64,000 nt of DNA from CAWGET01 sp963821715 (GTDB lineage: Bacteria; Bacteroidota; Ignavibacteria; Ignavibacteriales; Melioribacteraceae): positions 992,001 through 1,056,000 of the forward strand of contig CAWGET010000006.1 of assembly GCA_963821715.1 (NCBI GenBank), given 5' to 3'. Below, piece after piece: positions 26,474-35,974 of the stretch. The notes under the pieces were generated by a model. That model was not told the DNA's origin and did no database searches. It saw only the letters and a list, made by a program, of their open reading frames with translations. How positions within the stretch are numbered: position 1 is the stretch's first letter; each line of letters starts with the position of its first letter. Made by a program: the position numbers and the translations under genes.

Positions 26474-29150
26474 TTACGATCTGATCGGATTTGCTTTCTT
26501 TGGATCGATCTCTAATTTTTTTGCCGCTTTCTTTAAAACATCGGCTTTAATTTTATTGTCCCTCAATAATCCATAAAGCGTAGCGTAAACAATATGTTTA
26601 GCATCGACCTCGAAAAAGTCGCGCAGACTTTTTCTTCCTTCGCTTCTTCCGAATCCGAAAGTTCCGAGCGTAAGCAGTTTTCCGGGAAGCCATTTAGAAA
26701 TCGAATCTTCGAGAATCTGCACGTAATCAGACGCCGCTACAAACACGCCGCTTTCATCTTTTGTTATCTGAGCGATGTAAGGCTCTTTCGCGTTTTTGGC
26801 GCCGTTCAAAATATTTTCGCGCTCGGTTTCCATCGCATCTATGTGGAGTTCTTTGTAGCTGGTTACGCTCCAAACATCCGCAGAAACATCGTAATCTTTT
26901 TCTAAAATTTCCTGCGCTTTTAAAACTTCATTCATTATTGTTCCGCTTCCGAGCAGGTGAGCTTTCGTCTTTGACTTAGCTTTATCCGACTTTTTGTATT
27001 TATACATTCCTTTTAGGATTCCGTCTTTAACTCCCTTCGGCATCGGCGGCATCGGATAATTTTCATTCATCACAGTTATGTAATAAAAAATGTTTTCCTG
27101 TTTTTCATACATTCTGTAAATACCGTCGCGGACAATTACCGCGAGTTCATAAGCGAAAGCTGGATCGTATGCTTTTAAATTAGGAATCGGATAAGCCAGC
27201 AAATGGCTCTGCCCGTCCTGATGCTGCAGCCCTTCGCCGGCGAGCGTTGTTCTTCCCGCTGTTCCGCCGATCATAAATCCTTTACAGCGCATATCTCCCG
27301 CAGCCCAGGCTAAATCGCCAATACGCTGAAATCCGAACATCGAATAATAAACGAAGAACGGAATCGCATTTATTCCGTGAGTCGCGTAAGCAGTTCCAGC
27401 AGCGATAAACGAGGACATCGAACCCGCTTCGGTAATTCCTTCTTCCAAAATTTGTCCGTCTTTTGCTTCTTTGTAATAAAGAAGACTTTGGCGGTCAACC
27501 GGATCGTAGAGTTGTCCTTTCGCCGAATATATTCCGACTTGTCTGAAAAGCGCTTCCATTCCGAAAGTTCGCGCTTCATCAGGGATAATCGGCACAATCA
27601 GTTTTCCAACTTCCCTATCTTTAAGAAGTTTGGCAAGAATTCTCACAAATACCATCGTTGTAGATGCTTCCCTGCCTTCGGTTCCTTCGTAAAATTCTTT
27701 GAACAATTCATCAGAAGGAGTTTGTATCGGCTGATTGCGGACGATTCTCTTCGGCATATATCCGCCAAGATTTTTTCGTCTTTCTTTCAGATATTTTATT
27801 TCCGGACTATCTTCCGGCGGTTTATAAAAAGGAGCTTCGGCAATTTCCTGATCAGAAATCGGAATTCCGAACCGCGTTCTGAATTCCCGCAATTCCTCTT
27901 CATTCAATTTTTTCTGCTGATGAGTAATATTTTTTCCTTCGCCCGCTTCTCCTAATCCGTAACCCTTTATCGTCTTAGCCAGAATTACAGTCGGTTTTCC
28001 ATCGGTTTCCACAGCGGCTTTGAAAGCTGCATAAACTTTCTCCGGATCATGCCCGCCGCGTTTCATTTTAGAAATCTGCTCGTCGCTCATATTTTCTGCT
28101 AATTTCAACAGCTCAGGATATTTTCCGAAGAAATCTTCTCGGACGTAACTTCCCGGCTCTACAACATATTTCTGAGATTCGCCATCGATCATTTCGTTCA
28201 TTCTTTTTACAAGAAGACCCGATTTGTCTTCTTCTAAAAGCGGATCCCAATCGCTTCCCCAAACCACTTTTATTACGTTCCAACCTGCTCCGCGGAATAC
28301 GGCTTCAAGTTCCTGTATGATATTTCCGTTTCCTCTAACCGGTCCGTCCAACCTCTGTAAATTGCAGTTGATTACAAAAATAAGGTTATCCAATTTTTCG
28401 CGCGAAGCGAGAGAAAGTGCGCCGAGAGCTTCCGGCTCGTCCGTTTCGCCATCGCCTAAAAATGCCCAGATTTTATTATTACCTTCTTTTAATAATCCGC
28501 GATCTTTTAAATATTTACTGAAGCGCGCCTGGTAGATTGCCATAATCGGACCGAGTCCCATAGAAACAGTGGGGAATTCCCAAAAGTCAGGCATCAACCA
28601 GGGATGCGGATAAGAAGATAATCCTCCGCCCGGTTTCAATTCTCTTCTAAAATTCTGTAATTGCTCTTTGGATAATCTTCCTTCAAGAAACGCCCGCGCA
28701 TAAATACCCGGCGCGGCGTGTCCCTGAAAATAAATCAGATCGCCTTCGCCTTCGTCTTTTCCCTTGAAAGAAATGATTGAAACCGATTTCATACAAAGTC
28801 GCCGCAGAAGCGTAAGTTGAAATATGTCCGCCGATTCCGGCTTCTTCCCGGTTTGCGCGCACAACCATCGCCATCGCATTCCACCTGATTAAACTTTTAA
28901 TCCGCCGCTCAATCTCTCTTCCGCCCGGAAAATGCGGCTGTTTGTCTCTCGGTATTGTGTTGATGTAAGGCGTATTAGCCGTAAAGGGAAGGTCTACGCC
29001 GGCTTCATTTGCGTAATTACTTAAATCATGCAGTAATTCTCTAACTCTTTCGGGTCCCTGTTCGCGTAAAACATACTCAAGCGATTCTAACCATTCTTTC
29101 GTTTCAATCGCTTCAATCTCCGCTTGACCATTATTTTTAGTATCAGCCAT
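26474..29150 (-). CDS. aceE: pyruvate dehydrogenase E1, homodimeric type, frameshifted
   Basis: The thiamine-diphosphate-dependent E1 of the pyruvate dehydrogenase complex, decarboxylating pyruvate and acetylating lipoamide. The gene is read in two overlapping frames. The first starts at 29150 (MADTKNNGQAEIEAIE) and reaches FNHFFQGK; the second continues with DEGEGDLIYFQGHAAPGIYA. One extra base in the GGGAAAA run (plus-strand 28757-28763) explains the shift. Removing it gives an uninterrupted protein of 891 residues, the normal size for AceE. The ThDP motif GDGETDEPEALGA and the ILAKTIKGYGLG segment are intact. AAGGAT precedes the start. It is the first gene of the aceE-aceF-lpd operon. The lesion is most likely a sequencing error, because the downstream genes are intact. 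Confidence 0.92.
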
Positions 29151-29361
29151 AATTTTATCCTTATTATACTTTTTGCTTTTCAGAACTTGCCGTTGAGACG
29201 CAGCGTCTGCGCCCTTGATTGTTATAATGATGTGAAAAAGATGCCAAACAATAATTTAATAATTTTTCTTTAAACTAAAAGAAATTCGAACCCTAAAAAT
29301 AATAAAATTAGATGGAATTTCCAGATAGGATGTCGGATTATTTTTGAATAAATAATCTTTT

Positions 29362-29437
29362 TTGTAGAGAAGCAGAGCTCCCCGTCTGTCGCCAAACTGG
29401 TTCTAAAGTAGATAAGCAGCATGCTACGTCTCTACAA
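29362..29437. repeat. palindromic GTAGAGA element
   Basis: Perfect 9-bp inverted ends TTGTAGAGA (29362-29370) and TCTCTACAA (29429-29437) enclose about 58 bases, including a GCATGC core on the right side. It looks like a small non-coding mobile repeat. Confidence 0.6.
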
Positions 29438-29513
29438 CGGCAACATTTTTTACGAGAAGAAGACTAATAGCAGGTTGGAAAATCAGTTTCACATTCGCCG
29501 CCGTTATTCGCTC

Positions 29514-29649
29514 ATTCGCGGCTGTTTATATAATGTCATCCCTTCGGGATTTTCTAACCCAACGCCGAAAGCGTGAAATTATGATAGAAAAGGATGGAAA
29601 AAGAATTAGAACCTCGAAGAGGTGAAACTATTTAAAATAAATAGCATTA
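29514..29649. repeat. direct repeat, copy 1
   Basis: A 135-base unit closely resembling 31796-31927 in the same orientation. It holds three short palindromes: one around CCCTTCGGG, one around CGCCGAAAGCG and one around CCTCGAAGAGG. The flanking head sequence (TTATTCGCTCATTCGCGGCTG) is partly repeated at 30841-30874. Confidence 0.75.
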
Positions 29650-29962
29650 CGGGGGTTTAAAGTTTTCTCTCGCCTCACGCTCTTTTTAACTTTGAGAAAC
29701 TTCGCGAAATTTTGTGCAATTATTCAACTTCTTTTTCTCTATGCTCTTTGCCCTATACCCAACGCTTTGGAACTGAAAAAGCTGATTGCTATGATTTTCG
29801 CTGAAGATACAATCTGTGAAAATCCGAGATATAAATCTGTGCGAATCTGTGATACGCTTTTTAACTCACGATTTACGCTTTACTGCAAAATCATACACCC
29901 CTAACTTGAAAATCTTTTTGAAACTATGAAATTTCTTCGAGGGATAAATTAAAATAATACTC

Positions 29963-30700
29963 CTAATGTAAAAAAACTTGTTGCTTCCTTTTAAATTCCG
30001 CTCCAACAGCCATTCTAAGTTGGATATTTGAGTTTAAACTATAATTTAAACCGGCGCTAATCAATGTTCGCGTTTTATCGTCAAAAGGATATTCGTTGGC
30101 TGTAATCTCAAAGATGAAGCCTGTTCTTTTATTGTAATTATAGCTAAGTCCAACCCCAAGTTGATCCGTATTATCGGTAATTCCGGGATTATAATTAGAG
30201 AGGGGAATCAAAATCCAAGAATTTAAGATTTTATTTAAAACTACATTAAGCCGTAGTTTATCATCGATTTTAAAATTAGCGGCTATAAAAATGCCTTTTG
30301 AATCGCCACCGTCGTTTATTATTTTCGACCCGATATCAAAGATGAAGTATGCGCCTATAGAAGGATTGACTGCGCCGAATGAAGTTCCGTATTTAAATGT
30401 TAAAGTTAAATCAGAAAAACCAGATTCGGTTACGCTTACATAATCGTAGCCGAACCTGCTTCCAAATTCAATATGCCGCAGAATCGGGAAGATAAAAGAA
30501 AAATTTAATGCTTGGAAACCTTCACTATTATTTAAAATTAAATCATAGCTAAGATTGTAAGAAGGAGCGGTCGTTATTTCGCCATTACGAAAAAAATTTT
30601 GAAATGATGGAACGATTTTCTCCTGCGAAAAGACGATTGAATTAATAACGAGTAAAAATAAGAAACAACCATATAGTTTGATTTTAGTCATAATGCTCAC
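29963..30700 (-). CDS. predicted outer-membrane beta-barrel protein
   Basis: A 245-residue exported protein with a signal peptide ending near residue 26 (NSIVFSQ). The remainder is a regular series of amphipathic strands, including LNFSFIFPILRHIEFGSRFGY and SVGAYFIFDIG-like stretches (SIGAYFIFDIG), and the sequence ends at VFLH. This is the pattern of a small transporter-type porin of about ten to twelve strands. I cannot name a substrate. An in-frame ATG three codons in (MTKIKL) is an equally good start. It lies between two direct repeats together with the toxin-antitoxin genes, so it may be accessory. Confidence 0.7.
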   Translation of the reverse strand: MSIMTKIKLYGCFLFLLVINSIVFSQEKIVPSFQNFFRNGEITTAPSYNLSYDLILNNSEGFQALNFSFIFPILRHIEFGSRFGYDYVSVTESGFSDLTLTFKYGTSFGAVNPSIGAYFIFDIGSKIINDGGDSKGIFIAANFKIDDKLRLNVVLNKILNSWILIPLSNYNPGITDNTDQLGVGLSYNYNKRTGFIFEITANEYPFDDKTRTLISAGLNYSLNSNIQLRMAVGAEFKRKQQVFLH

Positions 30701-31019
30701 TTTTTACCATCTTGTAAATCTCAATAATAAATAAACAATTAAGTAATTTTAGATAACTCAATTGTAATTTCCAACACATTTCTGAAAATATTCCTAATAA
30801 TTAATAACATCACAGTTTTGTAGATGACTGAAAACAGTTTGTTATTCGCTGTTTTTAATAGCGCATTCGCGGCTTATTTGTTTCGTGAAAATCGGCATTC
30901 GGAAGCAATAGAGAGGAGAAATATTTATGAGCACGGATTGCAATTTTTATAGTTTTAAACATCCGGATATTTTAGCATCTCCTCTTTCACTTTTGGCATT
31001 TACAATTATGAACCGGTTT
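30701..31019. other. gap with partial third repeat head
   Basis: About 320 bases between the barrel gene and the toxin gene. At 30841-30874 there is a partial copy of the head of the direct repeat (TTATTCGCTG and CATTCGCGGCT). A 53-codon ORF from 30927 runs antisense into the toxin gene and has no protein-like pattern. I see no gene. Confidence 0.55.
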
Positions 31020-31301
31020 TTACTTATAAACATTTCCTCTAAAATCAATATTTACTATTGTCGCAATTATAATATTATCGGATTTTGAATATTTAAAAAT
31101 TATTCGAACGTCCCCTTTTCGTATCCTGAAATATCCCAGAAGATTTCCGCGCAGCAATTTTAATTCTACATTTTCTTCCTTCCCATTTATCTTCCTCACC
31201 GCTTTTTTTATTAATGCGCTGATTTCATCATAAGATACGTTGTTCTTTTTAATAAATTTATCTGCCTTCTTTTGAAAATCTATCCTTAATGTTTTCTTCA
31301 T
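31020..31301 (-). CDS. RelE/ParE-type toxin
   Basis: A 93-residue basic protein of the RelE/ParE toxin superfamily. The pattern fits: an N-terminal strand and two helices rich in Lys (KKADKFIKKN), then LKLLRGNLLGYFRIRKGDVRIIFK with the conserved Gly-x-x-R-x-R-x-G-x-x-R-I order, and an ending VNIDFRGNVYK. RelE members cleave mRNA on the ribosome and ParE members poison gyrase; the sequence alone does not separate them, though the C-terminal R..Y arrangement slightly favours a RelE-type nuclease. Its start overlaps the last base of the antitoxin stop, the classic coupled order. Confidence 0.87.
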   Translation of the reverse strand: MKKTLRIDFQKKADKFIKKNNVSYDEISALIKKAVRKINGKEENVELKLLRGNLLGYFRIRKGDVRIIFKYSKSDNIIIATIVNIDFRGNVYK

Positions 31302-31582
31302 TATAAATCAATATCGTATGATTCTGACTTTGATATTTTTTTCTCATCGACAGTCGCGTTTTTTAGAATCGATTCTATTTCATTTTGCTCCTTATCGCTT
31401 ACAGGAGGAATTTTCAATTCAATTGGAAATTCTTTACGCTTAACCAGATTTCGAAAAAAAATTCTGACCGCTTCGGATTCGCTCATACCAATTTCTTCTA
31501 AAATTTTTTTCGATTTTCTCTTCAATGAAGGCTCCAATAAAACTCTAACCTCAGCCGTTTTTCTTTCCGACATCTTTCCCAT
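31301..31582 (-). CDS. RelB/DinJ-family antitoxin
   Basis: A 93-residue antitoxin of the RelB/DinJ ribbon-helix-helix type. The N-terminal strand AEVRVLLEPSLKRKSKKIL and the helix GMSESEAVRIFFRNLV form the DNA-binding domain. The acidic, flexible C-terminus (EIESILKNATVDEKKISKSESYDIDL) is suited to wrap the toxin. The gene comes first in the operon, as usual, and a probable operator lies just upstream. An in-frame ATG at the fourth codon (MSERKTAEV) could be the real start. Confidence 0.87.
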   Translation of the reverse strand: MGKMSERKTAEVRVLLEPSLKRKSKKILEEIGMSESEAVRIFFRNLVKRKEFPIELKIPPVSDKEQNEIESILKNATVDEKKISKSESYDIDL

Positions 31583-31591
31583 ATCTTACGC

Positions 31592-31626
31592 TCCCATTAT
31601 ATTCCATTTTTATGGAGTAAATTAAA
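31592..31626 (-). promoter_or_regulatory. promoter and operator of the toxin-antitoxin operon
   Basis: On the minus strand a perfect TATAAT (31596-31601) lies 14 bases upstream of the antitoxin ATG. A weak TTTAAT (31621-31626) sits 19 bases further up. Between them is an inverted repeat TCCAT..ATGGA (31603-31616), with a further ATGGGA half-site over the -10. This is where a RelB-type repressor would be expected to bind. Confidence 0.5.
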
Positions 31627-31795
31627 AAAACACTAAAATGAAATCAAGTTAAATAAAATCGCTTCGCTAAAGAAAAATTGTTAAAAGTTTGAATGTTGAA
31701 AAGTTATAAAGTTAAAAGGTTAACGCAAGAAAGAGGAGAGCTAAGTTAGAAAACGCAAAATAACTAAATTTTTCATTCGTTGTTTTTATTCGCGT

Positions 31796-31927
31796 ATTAG
31801 CGGCTGTTTCCATAATACCATCCCTTCGGGAATTTACAGATCAACGCCGAAGGCGTGAAATTATTTTAGAAAATGAAGTAAAAAGAATTAGAACCTCGAA
31901 GAGGTGAAATTATTAAAAATGGCATTA
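31796..31927. repeat. direct repeat, copy 2
   Basis: The second copy of the unit at 29514-29649, same orientation. The shared blocks include GCGGCTGTTT, CATCCCTTCGGGA, CAACGCCGAA.GCGTGAAATTAT, AAAAGAATTAGAACCTCGA and AGAGGTGAAA. Together the copies bracket the barrel gene and the toxin-antitoxin pair. Confidence 0.75.
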
Positions 31928-32099
31928 GAGATTTCAAAAATATTTGTCTCGCCTAAGAATCGTTTCGCTCAAAAATCGCAGCGCCAAAAAAACATTACCA
32001 AGTATTACTCGCATAGTGATGCCGTTGGAAAAAAAATAGAACACGGACGACGCGGATCAAACGGATTTAAACTGATTGAAAAAACTCAATCATCCTTTC

Positions 32100-32143
32100 C
32101 GTTTGACATTTGACTTTTGACATATGACATTTGACCTTTGACT
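32100..32143. repeat. degenerate tandem repeat of TTTGACAT
   Basis: Five or six imperfect units of an 8-9 base word (TTTGACAT, TTGACTT, TGACATA, TTTGACC) lie directly behind the mfd stop. It contains no stem-loop. Confidence 0.7.
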
Positions 32144-32145
32144 CT

Positions 32146-35100
32146 TCACGCCATTTCTTCCTCAACAACCGCGCTTCTGATCTCCTTCCCCAGCAGATCC
32201 AAAATCTCTTTTACAAATTTTGTTGCCGATTTTATAACTTCTTCCGGCTCTTTGTATTTGTTGTTGAACTCCAGCTTCATCACATTTTTTTCCTGCCGGA
32301 ATCTGATCTGCTTTGAATAATTATCAATTATGTAACTCATCAGCTTCGGAAAATCTTCTCTGTAAAATTCTTCTCTTTCGGATTTCGGAAGAATGATCAC
32401 AACTTTTTCTTTTGTTATTACAATCCTTTCAAGCAATGCCGCCGACGCGTAAAACCTCAGGATCGCGGTTAAAAATAATCTCTCTGCTTCAACGGGCGGT
32501 TTTCCGAATCGATCGATAATCTCTTCCTTCAGTTCATCCGCTTCTTCAATATTCCGCATAGAGAAAAGCGCCGTGTAGAAACTGAGACGATTCGCCTGAT
32601 CCGGCATAAAATCTTTCGGAATTCCGATTTCGAAATATGTATCAACGGTTGGTTCGGAACGCTCTTTTGTCTTTGGTAAATCTTTAAATGTTTCTGTAAA
32701 TTCCTCGCGCTTCAATTCTTCCACAGCTTCATCCAGCATTTTCACGTAAAGATCAAATCCGACGGAATTGATCGCGCCGCTCTGTTCTGTTCCGAGTAAA
32801 TTTCCCGCGCCGCGTATTTCCAAATCGCGCATCGATAAATTAAATCCTTCGCCAATTTCAGTAAACTCCTCAATCGCCTGAAGCCGTTTAAGCGCTTTCT
32901 TCGTCATCGTTTTAAGCGACGGAACAATAAAATAAGCGTATGCGCGTTTATTCGATCGCCCGACTCTTCCCCGCAATTGATGAAGTTCCGCCAATCCGAA
33001 CCTGTCGGCGCGGTTCACAATAATTGTGTTTACGTTGGGAATATCGAGACCGGATTCAATAATTTTCGTAGAAATGAGAATCTGGAATTTTTTGTTTAGA
33101 AAATCGTGAATCACTTTTTCTAACTGCGACGGTTTCATTTGTCCGTGCGCTACGGCAATGTTTACTTCGGGAATATGACGCTGAACATAAGACGCGATTT
33201 TTTCAATTGACTGAACGCGGTCGTGAACAAAATAAATTTGTCCGTCCCGTTTTATTTCGTCCAGAACCCATTCGCGAATTTTCTGGATGTTAAACACATC
33301 CACTTTAGTTTTAATCGGCTGCCGGTTGGGCGGCGGCGTTCCCATAATAGAAAGATCGCGGGCGCCGAGCAGCGAAAGATTGAGCGTCCGCGGAATCGGC
33401 GTCGCAGTTAAAGTAAGAGTATCAACATTTGCTTTTATTGATCTCAGTTTTTCTTTCGCCATAACTCCAAAGCGATGCTCCTCGTCGATGATCAAAAGTC
33501 CGAGATCTTTAAACTTGACGTCCTTGGAAAGAATTCTGTGCGTGCCGATCAAAATATCCACTTTTCCTTGCTGCAAATTTTCCACAATTACTTTCTGCTG
33601 CGATTTTGTCTGGAATCTTGAAAGAACTCCGACTTTAACCGGGAACTGCGAAAGCCTGTCCTGAAAAGTGTTATAATGCTGTTCGGCTAAGATAGTTGTC
33701 GGCACAAGGAGAGCAGTCTGTTTGCTGTCAACAGACGCTTTAAACGCGGCTCGGACTGCAATTTCCGTTTTGCCAAAACCGACATCGCCGCAAACCAATC
33801 TGTCCATCGGGTTCTCCGATTCCATATCGACCTTCACTTCCTCGGAAATCTTTGACTGATCCGGCGTGTCTTCATAGTAAAAAGATGCTTCCAATTCTTT
33901 CTGCCAAATTGTATCCGTGTTAAAATTGTATCCTCTGGAGGCTTTTCGCTTTGCGTATAATTTTATGAGCTCTCGCGCAGCTTCTTTTATTTTTGATTTT
34001 ACTTTCTTTTTCGTCGATCGCCATTCTCCGCTTCCAAGAACAGATAGTTTGGGTTTTACATTATCTTTAGATGAAAACTTTTTAACGAGTCCGAGATAAT
34101 TTAAATTTACATAAACTACTCCGCCTTCCGCGTAAAGAATTTTTATCGACTCCTGCTCAATCTGCCCGATTTTTATTGTTTGAAGACCGGCGTATTCTCC
34201 TATTCCAAAATTTTCGTGAACTACAAAATCACCCCGTTTTATTTTCGCGAAATCTTTCGCGCGCGATTTTGAAGTTTTTGCTTTGGACGAAATTTTCGTC
34301 CGGTAAGGTTTGTTGAATATCTGATAATCGGAAAGAATAACGAGCTTATCTTTTTTCGAAATAAATCCTTTATTGATCGCCAAGGTAAGAATTTTCACAT
34401 TTCCGTTTTCAATAAGCGCAGCCAGCTCTTCGCGGAAATCGGAAAGAAGAGCGTTCATTCTTTTTGCCTGAAGCTCATTTTCCACCGTAATAATTACCTG
34501 ATTCTGTTTTGCCGAATATTCCTTTATAATATTGAACAGAAGTTCAAAGTTGGAATTGATTGCCGGCGGTTCATTCAGATCAAGCTGAAGGCGGTTGCCA
34601 TAAACGCCGAGTTCATCTTCAATAATCCATTCCGCTTTTTTAGTATAGAGATCGTCGACTTTTTCAATCTCTAATTTTGAATTTATTATTTCTTTATGAG
34701 GATGAACCGGCTCAACTTCCTGTTTCTCTGAATCATAAAGTTCCTCCTTTAATTCTTCATCCATATCGTCGGCAGCTGCTTCTTCCGTAAGTTCTTCCGC
34801 CGCCGGTTCTTCATTCTTAAATAGATTTTGAAGTTCAAATTCCGAAGCAATGACCAAAGGCTCGTTCAAAAATTCAAAAATATCGGAATATGTCTCAGAA
34901 TCTTCTCCGTCAACTGCTGCAGCTAGAGTTACCGATTCAACATTTCCCAATGATCTTTGGCTGTCAACATTGAAATATCTAATCGATTCAAGAAAATCTC
35001 CGTCGAATTCCAAACGGCACGGCTGTTTTTCGCTGTAGCTCCAAAAATCAATTATCGATCCGCGCACAGCGTAATCGCCTTGCGTATCTACAAACTTTTC

Positions 35101-35553
35101 ACGCTGATAATTCAATAAATTCAGATACTCAATTAAGCCTTCATATTCTGTTTCGCTTCCGGCCTGCAAAGAAGTGGTATTTTTCTCAATCTCACTTTTG
35201 GAAGGAAGGCGGAGATTCAGAATGGAGTATGTGGCAAGAAGAATATATTTCTTCTTATTGGAAAGCTCGGTTAATTTTTCCTGAATCGATTCTTTTCTTA
35301 GATTATCCAAAGCGATTGTTTGATCGCCTAGTCCGAGAATATCAAACTCGACCTTCGCTTCATTTACATTCTGGATTTCGGGAAAGAGTAAAACTAATTT
35401 CTCTTTTTCGCTGAATATTGATTTTGCGAATAATATTTTTGCCGATCCGGCGAGCGGCGATATATAAATCTTTTTAAACCCGTTTTGGATTTCATTTTTT
35501 AAACGATTTGTAAAAGCTAAATAATTGAAAATTTCTTCAAATTCTGTCTTCAT
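32146..35553 (-). CDS. mfd: transcription-repair coupling factor
   Basis: A 1135-residue Mfd protein, the ATP-driven translocase that removes RNA polymerase stalled at DNA damage and recruits the UvrA system. In order: a UvrB-like N-terminal region (about 1-200, with GSIIDFWSY); a poorly conserved acidic linker (about 250-290); and the RNA-polymerase-interacting CarD-like domain (about 435-500, KRGDFVVHENFGIGEYAGL). Then come the helicase motor with Walker A GDVGFGKTE and the DEEHRFG box, the second motor domain with LRGRVGRS, and the TRCF C-terminal domain. Length is normal. It is divergent from the Lon-related gene. Confidence 0.96.
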   Translation of the reverse strand: MKTEFEEIFNYLAFTNRLKNEIQNGFKKIYISPLAGSAKILFAKSIFSEKEKLVLLFPEIQNVNEAKVEFDILGLGDQTIALDNLRKESIQEKLTELSNKKKYILLATYSILNLRLPSKSEIEKNTTSLQAGSETEYEGLIEYLNLLNYQREKFVDTQGDYAVRGSIIDFWSYSEKQPCRLEFDGDFLESIRYFNVDSQRSLGNVESVTLAAAVDGEDSETYSDIFEFLNEPLVIASEFELQNLFKNEEPAAEELTEEAAADDMDEELKEELYDSEKQEVEPVHPHKEIINSKLEIEKVDDLYTKKAEWIIEDELGVYGNRLQLDLNEPPAINSNFELLFNIIKEYSAKQNQVIITVENELQAKRMNALLSDFREELAALIENGNVKILTLAINKGFISKKDKLVILSDYQIFNKPYRTKISSKAKTSKSRAKDFAKIKRGDFVVHENFGIGEYAGLQTIKIGQIEQESIKILYAEGGVVYVNLNYLGLVKKFSSKDNVKPKLSVLGSGEWRSTKKKVKSKIKEAARELIKLYAKRKASRGYNFNTDTIWQKELEASFYYEDTPDQSKISEEVKVDMESENPMDRLVCGDVGFGKTEIAVRAAFKASVDSKQTALLVPTTILAEQHYNTFQDRLSQFPVKVGVLSRFQTKSQQKVIVENLQQGKVDILIGTHRILSKDVKFKDLGLLIIDEEHRFGVMAKEKLRSIKANVDTLTLTATPIPRTLNLSLLGARDLSIMGTPPPNRQPIKTKVDVFNIQKIREWVLDEIKRDGQIYFVHDRVQSIEKIASYVQRHIPEVNIAVAHGQMKPSQLEKVIHDFLNKKFQILISTKIIESGLDIPNVNTIIVNRADRFGLAELHQLRGRVGRSNKRAYAYFIVPSLKTMTKKALKRLQAIEEFTEIGEGFNLSMRDLEIRGAGNLLGTEQSGAINSVGFDLYVKMLDEAVEELKREEFTETFKDLPKTKERSEPTVDTYFEIGIPKDFMPDQANRLSFYTALFSMRNIEEADELKEEIIDRFGKPPVEAERLFLTAILRFYASAALLERIVITKEKVVIILPKSEREEFYREDFPKLMSYIIDNYSKQIRFRQEKNVMKLEFNNKYKEPEEVIKSATKFVKEILDLLGKEIRSAVVEEEMA

Positions 35554-35974
35554 AATTTTCTTCTTTTTAAAATAGACGCACGTTTTCCTAATCCGCGTGG
35601 CCGGATGGAATTATAATTACGTTCATCATCAAACGTAAAAGATATTAACCTTTAATATAAGGATTTTGTTGCAGAAAAGATGTTTGTCGCGAAACTGTGC
35701 ATTTTTTCTAATTTATAATTTTTGTCATTCAGGATTCATTTGGAAATCTCTACTGATTAGATGCTGAAACAAATTTGCCTGCTCCAAGCAGGTTCAGCAT
35801 GAGAATTTGAATCTAATTGAACTTAATTTAAGACATGACTTGAAATTGAGATCTACGGGCTGAACAATTTCCAGATCTCTCTCAAACACTCCATTATTCC
35901 GTGCTCTTATTGAATTCATACCAATATTTATTTATCTTAAAAGATATTTTTCTCTTAAAACTTCCGGATGGATA
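35554..35974. other. intergenic region with dispersed palindromic repeat
   Basis: Between the divergent mfd and Lon-related genes. At 35761-35800 a nested palindrome is visible: outer arms ATGCTGAA / TTCAGCAT and inner arms CCTGC / GCAGG with a 5-base loop. A second pair of AGATCT words lies near 35851 and 35874. Both divergent promoters should lie here. I see no gene. Confidence 0.6.

Larger units (their letters stand above)
29151..29962. other. repeat-rich gap with no convincing gene
   Basis: About 810 bases upstream of aceE. It contains a palindromic GTAGAGA element (29362-29437), one copy of a 135-base direct repeat (29514-29649) and the words AATCTGTGAAAATC and AATCTGTGCGAATCTGTG near 29811-29850. 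A 70-codon ORF at 29692-29904 overlaps those words and is rejected. The aceE promoter must lie near 29160-29260; I could not place it. Confidence 0.6.
31627..32145. other. repeat-rich gap between mfd end and antitoxin promoter
   Basis: About 520 bases with copy 2 of the direct repeat (31796-31927) and the TTTGACAT tandem (32100-32143). A 69-codon ORF starting at 31904 begins inside the repeat and lacks protein-like character. No gene is supported. Confidence 0.55.

Noticed and set aside
25837..26484. 215-codon ORF antisense to aceF, very Ser/Phe-rich
   Set aside because: It mirrors the Glu/Lys-rich linker and lipoyl domains of aceF in the opposite strand; composition is that of an antisense shadow.
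27377..27955. 192-codon ORF antisense to aceE
   Set aside because: It lies fully within a well-supported conserved gene and has an Arg/Phe-rich, non-protein-like composition.
28683..28879. Programmed frameshifting as an explanation for the two aceE frames
   Set aside because: No stimulatory structure or conserved slippery heptamer was seen, AceE is not known to use recoding, and similar one-base lesions occur in four other genes of the window.
29692..29904. 70-codon ORF in the gap upstream of aceE
   Set aside because: It is built partly of repeated AATCTGTG words and lacks a start signal.
30927..31088. 53-codon ORF antisense to the toxin end
   Set aside because: It overlaps a well-supported toxin gene and has no recognisable feature, although a GAGAGGAG word lies upstream.
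31904..32113. 69-codon ORF starting in direct repeat copy 2
   Set aside because: It begins in a non-coding repeat and ends in the TTTGACAT tandem; not protein-like.
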